Shown piece after piece: positions 22,020-36,100 of a stretch of 64,000 bases of DNA (positions are counted from its first letter, which is position 1; each line of letters begins with the position of its first letter). The notes beneath the pieces are model-generated. The model ran no database searches and was not told the origin of the DNA. It saw nothing but the letters and a program-made list of their open reading frames with translations. A program made the translations under genes and the position numbers. This DNA comes from Tipula vernalis (taxonomy: Eukaryota > Arthropoda > Insecta > Diptera > Tipulidae): the NCBI GenBank assembly GCA_958295665.1, contig OY282559.1:251157461-251221460 (forward strand). The letters run 5' to 3'.

Positions 22020-25000
22020 GTGGTCCCAGTGGTTCTGTTCGGCAAAAAGCTTAGTGTCAAAACTTACCCTTTCCTCGACGAAGGTTCACACGTAACAATG
22101 ATCGACGAAAATTTGAAATTGTATCGGTAATCCGAAACAATATCAAATGGATGACGTATACACCGTGAAATCATTGGAGCTTCCAAGACAGTCGACCCCT
22201 ATCGACATCCCAAAATACGAACATCTACGCGATTTACCAATAATAGAGTATACAAACACAAAATCATAGATCCTCATTGGTGCGGATCACGTACAATTAA
22301 CCAGCACACTTCAATTACGCAAAGGGCCCCGGGGGGAGCCCGTTGCAGCAAAAACCAGAATCGGATGGGCAATTTATGGGCCGTATTGCTCAAGCGGGTA
22401 TAATTCACCACCGTTTCTCGGATTTCATCGCATAGCTCTGCGATCACCAAATGATGAACTTCACGATATTGTCAAAGACTTGTTCTCCATCGAAAACTTC
22501 GGTGTAGCGTTGTCCAACAAAGTTACCCGAATCGAAAGAAGATGAAAGAGCACTAACCATCATGGAAAACACAACACGGAAAATCGGTAATCAATATGAA
22601 ATAGGACTTACCAGACAGCATGCCCATGGCAATTCGTCGTTGTGAAAGTTTGAAAAACAAAATGATTCGTGAACCTGATACAGCAGCCGTTATTCTGAAC
22701 AACAAAATTTCGAAGTACGTTCAAAGTGGGTACGCGCACAAATTGTCACAAACGGAAATCGATGACACAAATGATAGAACCTGGAATTTACCAGTTTTCT
22801 CCGTCAAGAATCCGAACAAACCGGAAAAAACACGGATCGTTTGGGATGTTGCAGCGGAGGTCAACAAAACATCACTCAACTCTGTTCTCTTACCTGGTCC
22901 AGATTTACTCTCACCGCTCCCCGATATTCTTCTTCGTTTTCGAGAGTATCCAATCGCGATATCGGGTGATATTCGTGAAATGTTTCATCAGGTAAAGATA
23001 AGAAAATCAGATCAAAACTCCCAACGATTTTTTTGGTCAAGTTTAACCGACAAACCTGATATACACGTATTAACGGTTATGGCATTTGGCGCATGTTGTT
23101 CTCCGAGCTCAGCCCAGTTCGTCAAGAACAAAAACGCAATGCTATTCCAAGAGGAATGCCAAGAAGCTGTCAAGATCATCAAAGATGTCGTTCGTATTCA
23201 TGCAATGAGTGGATTTCTCATTCACAAATTTATCTAGAACTCGCAAAATGTTCTTCAACAAATTAATGGATCCGCTGAACATGAACCAAGAAATACTAAA
23301 TTTAGGTGACGAAAGTGAAGCTCGCGTCCTCGGTATGTGGTGGTCTACAACAGACGACGCATTTTTCTACTCATTGAATGTTAAAAGTGCCGGTGAAAAC
23401 ATCATCAATGGCGAACGAGCACCCACCAAAAGAGAAGTCTTGAGAGTTTTAATGATGATATATGACCCGCTCGGATTGATCGGATTTTTCATCGTCATTT
23501 CTGAACACTATGATATGTGGCTCCGGTGGACCAAATGTCTTCCCAAACGAAAATGCGTTCGCAGCCGTTGCGTTCTTCCGAGTCCAAAATTTGAATGGTA
23601 TCCGGTATTGCCTCGTCAGCGCTAAAACAAAAGTCGCACCATACTACGTTCAATGTCAATTCCCAGACTAGAATTGCAAGCCGCAGTATTGGGAACTCGA
23701 TTAAGCAAATGGATTCTAGACTCACACACCGTCAAACCGAGAAAAGTTATTTACTGGTCCGATTCACGAAACGTTTTATGTTGGATCCGATCAGAAAATC
23801 GAAGATATCGCCAATTTGTGGCTTTTCGGGTGTCCGAAATTTTAGAAACCACAAATGCCAATCAATTGTTTTGGGTCCCAACAAACCTCAACATCGCGGA
23901 CGAAGCCGGTGGTTTGAAGGACCGCCCTTTCTTCTTGAACCCGAAGAAAAGTGGCCAGTTGAAGAAAGTCATCACGTTCCGACGAAAACGTCAACAATCA
24001 CTCCAATAGCAACGCGATTTTCGAAATGGATTCATCTAGTACGAACACAATGCGATTTTTTCATATTGTACGTCATAAAATATCACCGCACAATAAAGAT
24101 ACGATCGATCCAACTGAAATTGCGAACGCCGAAAACTTCGGAAGAAATGTTATATGTGCAAACTCATGAGTGCAAGACCAAGGGAGCCAATAATGGCCGA
24201 TCACCCTATATCACGTCTAGCAACACACACTGCTCCGTTTATGTATTTTGGAATCGATCTCTTCGGGCCTCTCGAAGTCAAAGTAGGTCGACATGTTGAA
24301 AAAAGGTGGGGCGTTCTTTTCACATGTCTGACAATTCGCGCAATTCATATTGAGATTGTACACTCATTAGATTTTCACTCTTCCATTATGTCAATATGTA
24401 ATTTTATTACACGACAGGGTCAACCTCTTGAAATATGGACCGACAACGGTACAAATTTTCATGGCTCGAACAACGAATTACAACGCACATGGAAAGAAAA
24501 TGAAAAAGATCTCCAGAACACCTTCGTTCGCATTAAGTGGAGATTTAATCCTCCAGCAGCGCCACACATGGGCGGTTGTTAGGAACGCCTCGTTAAATCC
24601 GTCAAAAGGAGCATCAGACATGCTATGCCAGAACATTATCCGAATGATGAGACATTGAGTTGCTTCTTGATGGAAGCTGAGAGTTCGATCAATTCACGCC
24701 CCCTCACCTATGTACCATTGGACAACGAATCAGCCGAAGCAATTACGCCAAACCATTTGTTATTGGGCTCCTCTGGAGGAGCAAAACCATTTGGCCCATG
24801 TACAGATGACGTATTAATCCTGAAAAACAGTTGGAAAATTTCACAACGGATGGCAGACATTTTCTGCCACCATTAGCCATTGTTATTGAAACATACCCAC
24901 CAAAAGATGGCCAGGTACGACTATGTCTATTAAAAACAGCGAACGGCACACTTAAACGACCAGTGACAAAACTTGCAATACTGGATGTCAAGGATGTTGA

Positions 25001-25049
25001 CCCAGATGACTCTCACCAGTCTCGACCGGGGGGAGAATGTGAAAAATAA
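22020..25049 (+). pseudogene. Bel/Pao pol, unit 2
   Basis: Protease to integrase in the usual Bel/Pao order. Upstream of 22930 it has private differences from unit 1 that units 3 and 4 share, such as a TAG at 22267 in the protease-RT linker (AAATCATAG). Downstream it is indistinguishable from unit 1. It carries the 69-bp RT deletion (near 23168), the 331-bp deletion at the RNase H-integrase junction (near 24138) and the integrase TAG (24579). Inactive. Confidence 0.88.
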
Positions 25050-25550
25050 CTTTATTATTTACAATGCAGCAAGCTGGGGAAAACAAATCTTATAAAAAAA
25101 AAAAAAAAAAAAAATCAATTGAAATACGTGGTTCAACAAATTGGAATAAAAAAGTAGCCTATAGCATATAAAAAGACATTGTATTTTGTAATTCTACATT
25201 TCGGTGTATATTAATAAAATAAGTGAATTTACAAACGGTGTTTAAGCTGCGGTTGGTTTCCTGGTCGTTCAACATTTCAACATCTTACAAAATACAATTT
25301 TTGCTATCAACATACATATGTAAAATTATCATTTACAAAACAATCGGTACTTCAACACCAAATCAAGGCATTTGTTCCGGACAGAAAATTACAACAATTT
25401 CATCAAGATTATACAAACGAAGTAACAAATAAATAATCAACAAGTTGTAACCAACAAAAAAGGCAGCCGGATTAAATATCCAACCGCATTCGACGTGTAT
25501 TGTGAATCTAAATAAAGAAGTTAACTTGTGTATTTGTCCGATTCTCCATC
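25038..25550 (+). repeat. Bel/Pao LTR plus leader, unit 3
   Basis: Same sequence as 19484-19996. It serves at once as the 3' LTR of unit 2 and the 5' LTR of unit 3. Confidence 0.7.
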
Positions 25551-26246
25551 ATGAGTTCACTGACTCAAACCGGAGATAACCCTTTCAACCGCTCGTCAGT
25601 TATGACACACACTCGCTTACGATTGCAATCAAATTGTCCACTTTGTGATGATAAGGACAATAACAACATGGTCCGCTGTGATAATTGCAAATCGTTGTTT
25701 CATCTGAAATGCGTGGGAGGAAGTTCAGTGATAATGAGCTCCAAGAATTGGCAATGTCGAATATGCCGAAAACGTAAACAACCGATCATTGATAAAACTA
25801 ACGAAGTGCAAACATCTGGTTTAATCCAAATTGGTGCAACAACAGCAGGTGCGAATGATGTCAACGAAGAAACATCGCAACTAAATAAAAAGGACGGTTT
25901 ATCGAACGCGAACGTTTCCCCTGGTGGAACTGATGGTGATTCGAAACCAATTGAAATCGTAAAGGAATCGGATGCAAAATCAATTGTTGATGAAACGAAA
26001 TCAGTAATAAGCGGTCGTCGATCACATATTTCAACGAAATCATCAATTAAAAGTCGTAAAAAAGCAACAGCTCTTGCCAAACTAGAAGAGTTACGAAAAA
26101 TGCAAGAGATATTCATTTCGGAGAGGTACGAAATCATTGAAGAATTCGATGAACAGTCGCCGGACACCGACGAAGACACATTGAGTAATTTGATCTTCGA
26201 CGCAAATGTGACAAAGTGGGTCAACGAAAATGATAAAATCACGTGA
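25551..26246 (+). CDS. Bel/Pao Gag N-terminal part with PHD-type finger, unit 3
   Basis: 231 codons, identical to the protein at 19997-20692, with all eight zinc ligands intact. Ends at the same TGA. Confidence 0.82.
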   Translation: MSSLTQTGDNPFNRSSVMTHTRLRLQSNCPLCDDKDNNNMVRCDNCKSLFHLKCVGGSSVIMSSKNWQCRICRKRKQPIIDKTNEVQTSGLIQIGATTAGANDVNEETSQLNKKDGLSNANVSPGGTDGDSKPIEIVKESDAKSIVDETKSVISGRRSHISTKSSIKSRKKATALAKLEELRKMQEIFISERYEIIEEFDEQSPDTDEDTLSNLIFDANVTKWVNENDKIT

Positions 26247-27573
26247 GATGATTCACAAACATCAAAAACAACACTCAAACAACAACTGCAACAAGAATAT
26301 CAAAAACCAATTATGAATACTGATGTTTGAATTTGGGGCAGAAGATGTGAAAACAGGAGAATGAGAAAATGTAAGATCTAGCCAACAACCGTGTGGTATC
26401 AGCACGGAACGGCATACAAATCGGCCGGACCGAACATTTACAACTACAACAGTCAAACTCCCTTGGTTGTCAGCAACAAATCAAAATGACTTTCTACGAA
26501 GCACAACGAACGTGATATATTCAGATGACGAAGACGAAAACGACGTTTCCATGAAACAAATTGCATATCGTCAAGTGATCTCAAAAGATTTGCCCATCTT
26601 CTCGGGTGACCCGGGAGATTGGCCCATGTTTATCACGTCATACGTCGAATCGACAAGATTGGGGCGATTTACAAATAAAGAAAATCGTGATCGACTATTA
26701 AGATGTTTGAAAGGAAAAAGCGGTAAACTCCAAACTTTTGTTTCCGGAAATGGTTCCCTAAGTGTTGAACACATTACGAGTTTTGTACGGTAATCCCGAA
26801 GTGATCGTGAAACTATTATCGAACAAGCTCGTACCGAAAAACCAATACATTCGGAAAACCTTGAACGTGTAGTCGAATTCGCAATGACCATGCAACATTT
26901 ATGCATAATGATCGAAGTCTGTGGTCTAACTGAACACAGCACAAATCCGCGGTTTGGAGAATGGAATGGGCCACCTTCAAGCAGAATCTTCAAATTGTAA
27001 GTTTATCAACGTTCAACGAATACTTGCATGATTTGGCCGAGCGAGCCGGTAGTGTGATTATGATAAAACCGGCAACATCGCATGCTTCAAAATCGAAACA
27101 CTTCGATGGTCAAGTACGGCAACATGCAGCACATACCGTCATGACCCCCGAAAAATCCAAAAAACAGTTGTATTGTTTGTAAAGACAACGAACACGAAAT
27201 ACAAAATTGTAAAAAGTTCAAGAGTATGTAACCAGCCGATCGTTGGTCATTTGTTAACAAACATAAAGTTTGCAAAAGATGTTTACATAATCATCGTAAC
27301 AAATGTGCTTTCGATAAAGTTTGTAATGTGAACGGTTGTCGGCGCAAACACAACTATCTCTTACACAACCCAAATCTTCATTCCGATGAACCGATAAACA
27401 ATACACCATCATCATCGAATACAACATCGTCGCCAAAAACACAATCAACATCAATGCCGATTGAATCACAAGATGAAAGTTCATCGACTAAAATGGAAAT
27501 GTACTCAAATCATGTGCCTTCCACTTCGAAAATGCACGCCACACATTACGGTGGAACGCAAATAGTTTTGTGA
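26247..27573 (+). pseudogene. Bel/Pao Gag core and Cys/His region, unit 3
   Basis: Same stops, frameshifts and 37-bp deletion as the equivalent region of unit 2. Longest readable piece is 26467-26793 with the FSGDPGDW block. Confidence 0.82.
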
Positions 27574-30500
27574 GTGGTCCCAGTGGTTCTGTTCGGCAAA
27601 AAGCTTAGTGTCAAAACTTACCCTTTCCTCGACGAAGGTTCACACGTAACAATGATCGACGAAAATTTGAAATTGTATCGGTAATCCGAAACAATATCAA
27701 ATGGATGACGTATACACCGTGAAATCATTGGAGCTTCCAAGACAGTCGACCCCTATCGACATCCCAAAATACGAACATCTACGCGATTTACCAATAATAG
27801 AGTATACAAACACAAAATCATAGATCCTCATTGGTGCGGATCACGTACAATTAACCAGCACACTTCAATTACGCAAAGGGCCCCGGGGGGAGCCCGTTGC
27901 AGCAAAAACCAGAATCGGATGGGCAATTTATGGGCCGTATTGCTCAAGCGGGTATAATTCACCACCGTTTCTCGGATTTCATCGCATAGCTCTGCGATCA
28001 CCAAATGATGAACTTCACGATATTGTCAAAGACTTGTTCTCCATCGAAAACTTCGGTGTAGCGTTGTCCAACAAAGTTACCCGAATCGAAAGAAGATGAA
28101 AGAGCACTAACCATCATGGAAAACACAACACGGAAAATCGGTAATCAATATGAAATAGGACTTACCAGACAGCATGCCCATGGCAATTCGTCGTTGTGAA
28201 AGTTTGAAAAACAAAATGATTCGTGAACCTGATACAGCAGCCGTTATTCTGAACAACAAAATTTCGAAGTACGTTCAAAGTGGGTACGCGCACAAATTGT
28301 CACAAACGGAAATCGATGACACAAATGATAGAACCTGGAATTTACCAGTTTTCTCCGTCAAGAATCCGAACAAACCGGAAAAAACACGGATCGTTTGGGA
28401 TGTTGCAGCGGAGGTCAACAAAACATCACTCAACTCTGTTCTCTTACCTGGTCCAGATTTACTCTCACCGCTCCCCGATATTCTTCTTCGTTTTCGAGAG
28501 TATCCAATCGCGATATCGGGTGATATTCGTGAAATGTTTCATCAGGTAAAGATAAGAAAATCAGATCAAAACTCCCAACGATTTTTTTGGTCAAGTTTAA
28601 CCGACAAACCTGATATACACGTATTAACGGTTATGGCATTTGGCGCATGTTGTTCTCCGAGCTCAGCCCAGTTCGTCAAGAACAAAAACGCAATGCTATT
28701 CCAAGAGGAATGCCAAGAAGCTGTCAAGATCATCAAAGATGTCGTTCGTATTCATGCAATGAGTGGATTTCTCATTCACAAATTTATCTAGAACTCGCAA
28801 AATGTTCTTCAACAAATTAATGGATCCGCTGAACATGAACCAAGAAATACTAAATTTAGGTGACGAAAGTGAAGCTCGCGTCCTCGGTATGTGGTGGTCT
28901 ACAACAGACGACGCATTTTTCTACTCATTGAATGTTAAAAGTGCCGGTGAAAACATCATCAATGGCGAACGAGCACCCACCAAAAGAGAAGTCTTGAGAG
29001 TTTTAATGATGATATATGACCCGCTCGGATTGATCGGATTTTTCATCGTCATTTCTGAACACTATGATATGTGGCTCCGGTGGACCAAATGTCTTCCCAA
29101 ACGAAAATGCGTTCGCAGCCGTTGCGTTCTTCCGAGTCCAAAATTTGAATGGTATCCGGTATTGCCTCGTCAGCGCTAAAACAAAAGTCGCACCATACTA
29201 CGTTCAATGTCAATTCCCAGACTAGAATTGCAAGCCGCAGTATTGGGAACTCGATTAAGCAAATGGATTCTAGACTCACACACCGTCAAACCGAGAAAAG
29301 TTATTTACTGGTCCGATTCACGAAACGTTTTATGTTGGATCCGATCAGAAAATCGAAGATATCGCCAATTTGTGGCTTTTCGGGTGTCCGAAATTTTAGA
29401 AACCACAAATGCCAATCAATTGTTTTGGGTCCCAACAAACCTCAACATCGCGGACGAAGCCGGTGGTTTGAAGGACCGCCCTTTCTTCTTGAACCCGAAG
29501 AAAAGTGGCCAGTTGAAGAAAGTCATCACGTTCCGACGAAAACGTCAACAATCACTCCAATAGCAACGCGATTTTCGAAATGGATTCATCTAGTACGAAC
29601 ACAATGCGATTTTTTCATATTGTACGTCATAAAATATCACCGCACAATAAAGATACGATCGATCCAACTGAAATTGCGAACGCCGAAAACTTCGGAAGAA
29701 ATGTTATATGTGCAAACTCATGAGTGCAAGACCAAGGGAGCCAATAATGGCCGATCACCCTATATCACGTCTAGCAACACACACTGCTCCGTTTATGTAT
29801 TTTGGAATCGATCTCTTCGGGCCTCTCGAAGTCAAAGTAGGTCGACATGTTGAAAAAAGGTGGGGCGTTCTTTTCACATGTCTGACAATTCGCGCAATTC
29901 ATATTGAGATTGTACACTCATTAGATTTTCACTCTTCCATTATGTCAATATGTAATTTTATTACACGACAGGGTCAACCTCTTGAAATATGGACCGACAA
30001 CGGTACAAATTTTCATGGCTCGAACAACGAATTACAACGCACATGGAAAGAAAATGAAAAAGATCTCCAGAACACCTTCGTTCGCATTAAGTGGAGATTT
30101 AATCCTCCAGCAGCGCCACACATGGGCGGTTGTTAGGAACGCCTCGTTAAATCCGTCAAAAGGAGCATCAGACATGCTATGCCAGAACATTATCCGAATG
30201 ATGAGACATTGAGTTGCTTCTTGATGGAAGCTGAGAGTTCGATCAATTCACGCCCCCTCACCTATGTACCATTGGACAACGAATCAGCCGAAGCAATTAC
30301 GCCAAACCATTTGTTATTGGGCTCCTCTGGAGGAGCAAAACCATTTGGCCCATGTACAGATGACGTATTAATCCTGAAAAACAGTTGGAAAATTTCACAA
30401 CGGATGGCAGACATTTTCTGCCACCATTAGCCATTGTTATTGAAACATACCCACCAAAAGATGGCCAGGTACGACTATGTCTATTAAAAACAGCGAACGG

Positions 30501-30603
30501 CACACTTAAACGACCAGTGACAAAACTTGCAATACTGGATGTCAAGGATGTTGACCCAGATGACTCTCACCAGTCTCGACCGGGGGGAGAATGTGAAAAA
30601 TAA
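27574..30603 (+). pseudogene. Bel/Pao pol, unit 3
   Basis: Equivalent to 22020-25049 with the same lesions: linker TAG (27821), missing RT catalytic block (near 28722), RNase H-integrase junction deletion (near 29692) and integrase TAG (30133). Confidence 0.88.
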
Positions 30604-31104
30604 CTTTATTATTTACAATGCAGCAAGCTGGGGAAAACAAATCTTATAAAAAAAAAAAAAAAAAAAAATCAATTGAAATACGTGGTTCAACAAATTGGAA
30701 TAAAAAAGTAGCCTATAGCATATAAAAAGACATTGTATTTTGTAATTCTACATTTCGGTGTATATTAATAAAATAAGTGAATTTACAAACGGTGTTTAAG
30801 CTGCGGTTGGTTTCCTGGTCGTTCAACATTTCAACATCTTACAAAATACAATTTTTGCTATCAACATACATATGTAAAATTATCATTTACAAAACAATCG
30901 GTACTTCAACACCAAATCAAGGCATTTGTTCCGGACAGAAAATTACAACAATTTCATCAAGATTATACAAACGAAGTAACAAATAAATAATCAACAAGTT
31001 GTAACCAACAAAAAAGGCAGCCGGATTAAATATCCAACCGCATTCGACGTGTATTGTGAATCTAAATAAAGAAGTTAACTTGTGTATTTGTCCGATTCTC
31101 CATC
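30592..31104 (+). repeat. Bel/Pao LTR plus leader, unit 4
   Basis: Same sequence as 19484-19996, shared with the 3' end of unit 3. Confidence 0.7.
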
Positions 31105-31800
31105 ATGAGTTCACTGACTCAAACCGGAGATAACCCTTTCAACCGCTCGTCAGTTATGACACACACTCGCTTACGATTGCAATCAAATTGTCCACTTTGT
31201 GATGATAAGGACAATAACAACATGGTCCGCTGTGATAATTGCAAATCGTTGTTTCATCTGAAATGCGTGGGAGGAAGTTCAGTGATAATGAGCTCCAAGA
31301 ATTGGCAATGTCGAATATGCCGAAAACGTAAACAACCGATCATTGATAAAACTAACGAAGTGCAAACATCTGGTTTAATCCAAATTGGTGCAACAACAGC
31401 AGGTGCGAATGATGTCAACGAAGAAACATCGCAACTAAATAAAAAGGACGGTTTATCGAACGCGAACGTTTCCCCTGGTGGAACTGATGGTGATTCGAAA
31501 CCAATTGAAATCGTAAAGGAATCGGATGCAAAATCAATTGTTGATGAAACGAAATCAGTAATAAGCGGTCGTCGATCACATATTTCAACGAAATCATCAA
31601 TTAAAAGTCGTAAAAAAGCAACAGCTCTTGCCAAACTAGAAGAGTTACGAAAAATGCAAGAGATATTCATTTCGGAGAGGTACGAAATCATTGAAGAATT
31701 CGATGAACAGTCGCCGGACACCGACGAAGACACATTGAGTAATTTGATCTTCGACGCAAATGTGACAAAGTGGGTCAACGAAAATGATAAAATCACGTGA
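31105..31800 (+). CDS. Bel/Pao Gag N-terminal part with PHD-type finger, unit 4
   Basis: Third identical copy of the 231-codon PHD-finger frame. A shadow frame on the opposite strand (31254-31832) has no family features. Confidence 0.82.
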   Translation: MSSLTQTGDNPFNRSSVMTHTRLRLQSNCPLCDDKDNNNMVRCDNCKSLFHLKCVGGSSVIMSSKNWQCRICRKRKQPIIDKTNEVQTSGLIQIGATTAGANDVNEETSQLNKKDGLSNANVSPGGTDGDSKPIEIVKESDAKSIVDETKSVISGRRSHISTKSSIKSRKKATALAKLEELRKMQEIFISERYEIIEEFDEQSPDTDEDTLSNLIFDANVTKWVNENDKIT

Positions 31801-33127
31801 GATGATTCACAAACATCAAAAACAACACTCAAACAACAACTGCAACAAGAATATCAAAAACCAATTATGAATACTGATGTTTGAATTTGGGGCAGAAGAT
31901 GTGAAAACAGGAGAATGAGAAAATGTAAGATCTAGCCAACAACCGTGTGGTATCAGCACGGAACGGCATACAAATCGGCCGGACCGAACATTTACAACTA
32001 CAACAGTCAAACTCCCTTGGTTGTCAGCAACAAATCAAAATGACTTTCTACGAAGCACAACGAACGTGATATATTCAGATGACGAAGACGAAAACGACGT
32101 TTCCATGAAACAAATTGCATATCGTCAAGTGATCTCAAAAGATTTGCCCATCTTCTCGGGTGACCCGGGAGATTGGCCCATGTTTATCACGTCATACGTC
32201 GAATCGACAAGATTGGGGCGATTTACAAATAAAGAAAATCGTGATCGACTATTAAGATGTTTGAAAGGAAAAAGCGGTAAACTCCAAACTTTTGTTTCCG
32301 GAAATGGTTCCCTAAGTGTTGAACACATTACGAGTTTTGTACGGTAATCCCGAAGTGATCGTGAAACTATTATCGAACAAGCTCGTACCGAAAAACCAAT
32401 ACATTCGGAAAACCTTGAACGTGTAGTCGAATTCGCAATGACCATGCAACATTTATGCATAATGATCGAAGTCTGTGGTCTAACTGAACACAGCACAAAT
32501 CCGCGGTTTGGAGAATGGAATGGGCCACCTTCAAGCAGAATCTTCAAATTGTAAGTTTATCAACGTTCAACGAATACTTGCATGATTTGGCCGAGCGAGC
32601 CGGTAGTGTGATTATGATAAAACCGGCAACATCGCATGCTTCAAAATCGAAACACTTCGATGGTCAAGTACGGCAACATGCAGCACATACCGTCATGACC
32701 CCCGAAAAATCCAAAAAACAGTTGTATTGTTTGTAAAGACAACGAACACGAAATACAAAATTGTAAAAAGTTCAAGAGTATGTAACCAGCCGATCGTTGG
32801 TCATTTGTTAACAAACATAAAGTTTGCAAAAGATGTTTACATAATCATCGTAACAAATGTGCTTTCGATAAAGTTTGTAATGTGAACGGTTGTCGGCGCA
32901 AACACAACTATCTCTTACACAACCCAAATCTTCATTCCGATGAACCGATAAACAATACACCATCATCATCGAATACAACATCGTCGCCAAAAACACAATC
33001 AACATCAATGCCGATTGAATCACAAGATGAAAGTTCATCGACTAAAATGGAAATGTACTCAAATCATGTGCCTTCCACTTCGAAAATGCACGCCACACAT
33101 TACGGTGGAACGCAAATAGTTTTGTGA
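31801..33127 (+). pseudogene. Bel/Pao Gag core and Cys/His region, unit 4
   Basis: Carries the same stop codons and deletions as units 2 and 3. The readable core piece is 32021-32347. Confidence 0.82.
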
Positions 33128-36100
33128 GTGGTCCCAGTGGTTCTGTTCGGCAAAAAGCTTAGTGTCAAAACTTACCCTTTCCTCGACGAAGGTTCACACG
33201 TAACAATGATCGACGAAAATTTGAAATTGTATCGGTAATCCGAAACAATATCAAATGGATGACGTATACACCGTGAAATCATTGGAGCTTCCAAGACAGT
33301 CGACCCCTATCGACATCCCAAAATACGAACATCTACGCGATTTACCAATAATAGAGTATACAAACACAAAATCATAGATCCTCATTGGTGCGGATCACGT
33401 ACAATTAACCAGCACACTTCAATTACGCAAAGGGCCCCGGGGGGAGCCCGTTGCAGCAAAAACCAGAATCGGATGGGCAATTTATGGGCCGTATTGCTCA
33501 AGCGGGTATAATTCACCACCGTTTCTCGGATTTCATCGCATAGCTCTGCGATCACCAAATGATGAACTTCACGATATTGTCAAAGACTTGTTCTCCATCG
33601 AAAACTTCGGTGTAGCGTTGTCCAACAAAGTTACCCGAATCGAAAGAAGATGAAAGAGCACTAACCATCATGGAAAACACAACACGGAAAATCGGTAATC
33701 AATATGAAATAGGACTTACCAGACAGCATGCCCATGGCAATTCGTCGTTGTGAAAGTTTGAAAAACAAAATGATTCGTGAACCTGATACAGCAGCCGTTA
33801 TTCTGAACAACAAAATTTCGAAGTACGTTCAAAGTGGGTACGCGCACAAATTGTCACAAACGGAAATCGATGACACAAATGATAGAACCTGGAATTTACC
33901 AGTTTTCTCCGTCAAGAATCCGAACAAACCGGAAAAAACACGGATCGTTTGGGATGTTGCAGCGGAGGTCAACAAAACATCACTCAACTCTGTTCTCTTA
34001 CCTGGTCCAGATTTACTCTCACCGCTCCCCGATATTCTTCTTCGTTTTCGAGAGTATCCAATCGCGATATCGGGTGAGATTCATGAAATGTTTCATCAGG
34101 TAAAGATAAGAAAATCAGATCAAAACTCCCAACGATTTTTTTGGTCAAGTTTAACCGACAAACCTGATATACACGTATTAACGGTTATGGCATTTGGCGC
34201 ATATTGTTCTCCGAGCTCAGCCCAGTTCGTCAAGAACAAAAACGCAATGCTATTCCAAGAGGAATGCCAAGAAGCTGTTAATGAGATCGTCAAAAATCAC
34301 TACGTGGACGACTGGTTGTCTAGTTTTAGAATAGAAGAAGAAGCTGTCAAGATCATCTAAGATGTCGTTCGTATTCATGCAATGGGTGGATTTCTCATTC
34401 ACAAATTTATCTCCAACTCGCAAAATGTTCTTCAACAAATTAATGGATCCGCTGAATATGAACCAAGAAATCTAAATTTAGGTGATGAAAGTGAAGCTCG
34501 CGTCCTCGGTATGTGGTGGTCTACAACAGACGACGCATTTTTCTACTCATTGAATGTTAAAAGTGCCGGTGAAAACATCATCAATGGCGAACGAGCACCC
34601 ACCAAACAAAAAGTCCTGATAGTTTTAATGATGATATATCCGATCGGGTTGATCGGATTTTTCATCGTCTACATGAAAATCGTCCTCCAGAAAATCTGGA
34701 AATGCGATATTGGATGGGATGACCCAATCATTTCTGAACACTATGATATGTGGCTCCGATGAACCAAATGTCTTCCCAAACGAAAATGCGTTCGTAGCCG
34801 TTGCGTTCTTCCGAGTCCAAAATTTGAATGGTATCTGGGTTGTCTCGTCAGCGCTAAAACAAAAGTCGCACCACTACGTCCAATGTCAATTCCCAGACTA
34901 GAATTGCAAGCCGCAGTATTGGGAACTCGAATAAGTAAATGGATTCTAGACTCACACACCGTCAAACCGAGAAAAGTTATTTACTGGTCCAATTCAAGAA
35001 ACGTTTTATGTTGGATCCGATCAGAAAATCGAAGATATCGCCATTTTGTGGGTTTTCGGGTATCCGAAATTTTAGAAACCACAAATGCCAATCAATGGTT
35101 TTGGGTCCCAACAAACCTCAACATCGCGGACGAAGCCGGTGGTTTGAAGGACCGCCCTTTCTTCTTGAACCCGAAGAAAAGTGGCCAGTTGAAGAAAGTC
35201 ATCCACCACCCCAGGAATTGGAAGAGATTATGCCAATTATGCTTCACGTTCCGACGAAAACGTCAACAATCACTCCAATAGCAACGCGATTTTCGAAATG
35301 GATGCGTCTAGTACGAACACAAGCGTATGCAATGCGATTTTTTGATATTGCACGTCATAAAATATCACCGCAAAATAAAGATACGATCGATCGAACTGAA
35401 ATTGCGAACGCCGAAAACGAAATATATCGATATGCGCAACAGGCTATCGACGCTCGTGAAATCGACCAACTAAAACAAGATCCCAATACGACACTAGAAA
35501 CTAGCAGCCTCCTTTTTCAACTAACACCCTTTCTGGATAATAATAATATCCTTCCTTGACGGCTCTCAAAAGATACATCGATTCCGTTTGATACACGATA
35601 TCCCATCGTCATGCCAACCGATCATTGGATAACATTTTTATTGGTTTGATACTACCACGAAGACGAAGACCATCAAAATCATGAAACCGTCGTGAATGAA
35701 TTACGACAACGTTTTGTAATATTCCGATTACGCGTATTGCTTCAGAAACTTCGGAAGAAATGCAATATGTGCAAACTCATGAGTGCAAAACCAAGGCTGC
35801 CAATAATGGCCGATCACCCTGTATCACGTCTAGCAACACACACTGATCCGTTTACGTATACTGGAATCGATCTCTTCAGGCCTCTCGAAGTCAAAGTAGG
35901 TCGACATGTTGAAAAAAGGTGGGGCGTTCTTTTCACATGTCTGACAATTCGCGCAATTCATATTGAGATTGTACACTCATTAGATTTTCACTCTTCCATT
36001 TTGTCAATACGTAATTTTATTGCACGGCGGGGTCAACCGCTTGAAATATGGACCGACAACGGTACAAATTTTCATGGCTCGAACAACGAATTACAACGCA

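Larger units (their letters stand above)
19484..25037 (+). mobile_element. Bel/Pao unit 2
   Basis: Complete 5554-bp period: LTR and leader, gag, pol and polypurine tract. Its 5' half matches units 3 and 4, and its 3' half matches units 1 and 3. This makes it a hybrid of the two parental types that survive at the edges of the array. Confidence 0.92.
25038..30591 (+). mobile_element. Bel/Pao unit 3
   Basis: Second hybrid unit. I found no base difference from unit 2 in any stretch compared, including the 21-A tract after TCTTAT. Identity of two dead, multiply deleted copies means copying at DNA level and very recent, or a repeated path in the assembly. Confidence 0.92.

Noticed and set aside
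19484..25037. Active Bel/Pao element
   Set aside because: Missing YVDD block, a stop before the integrase Glu and broken Gag in the same copy.
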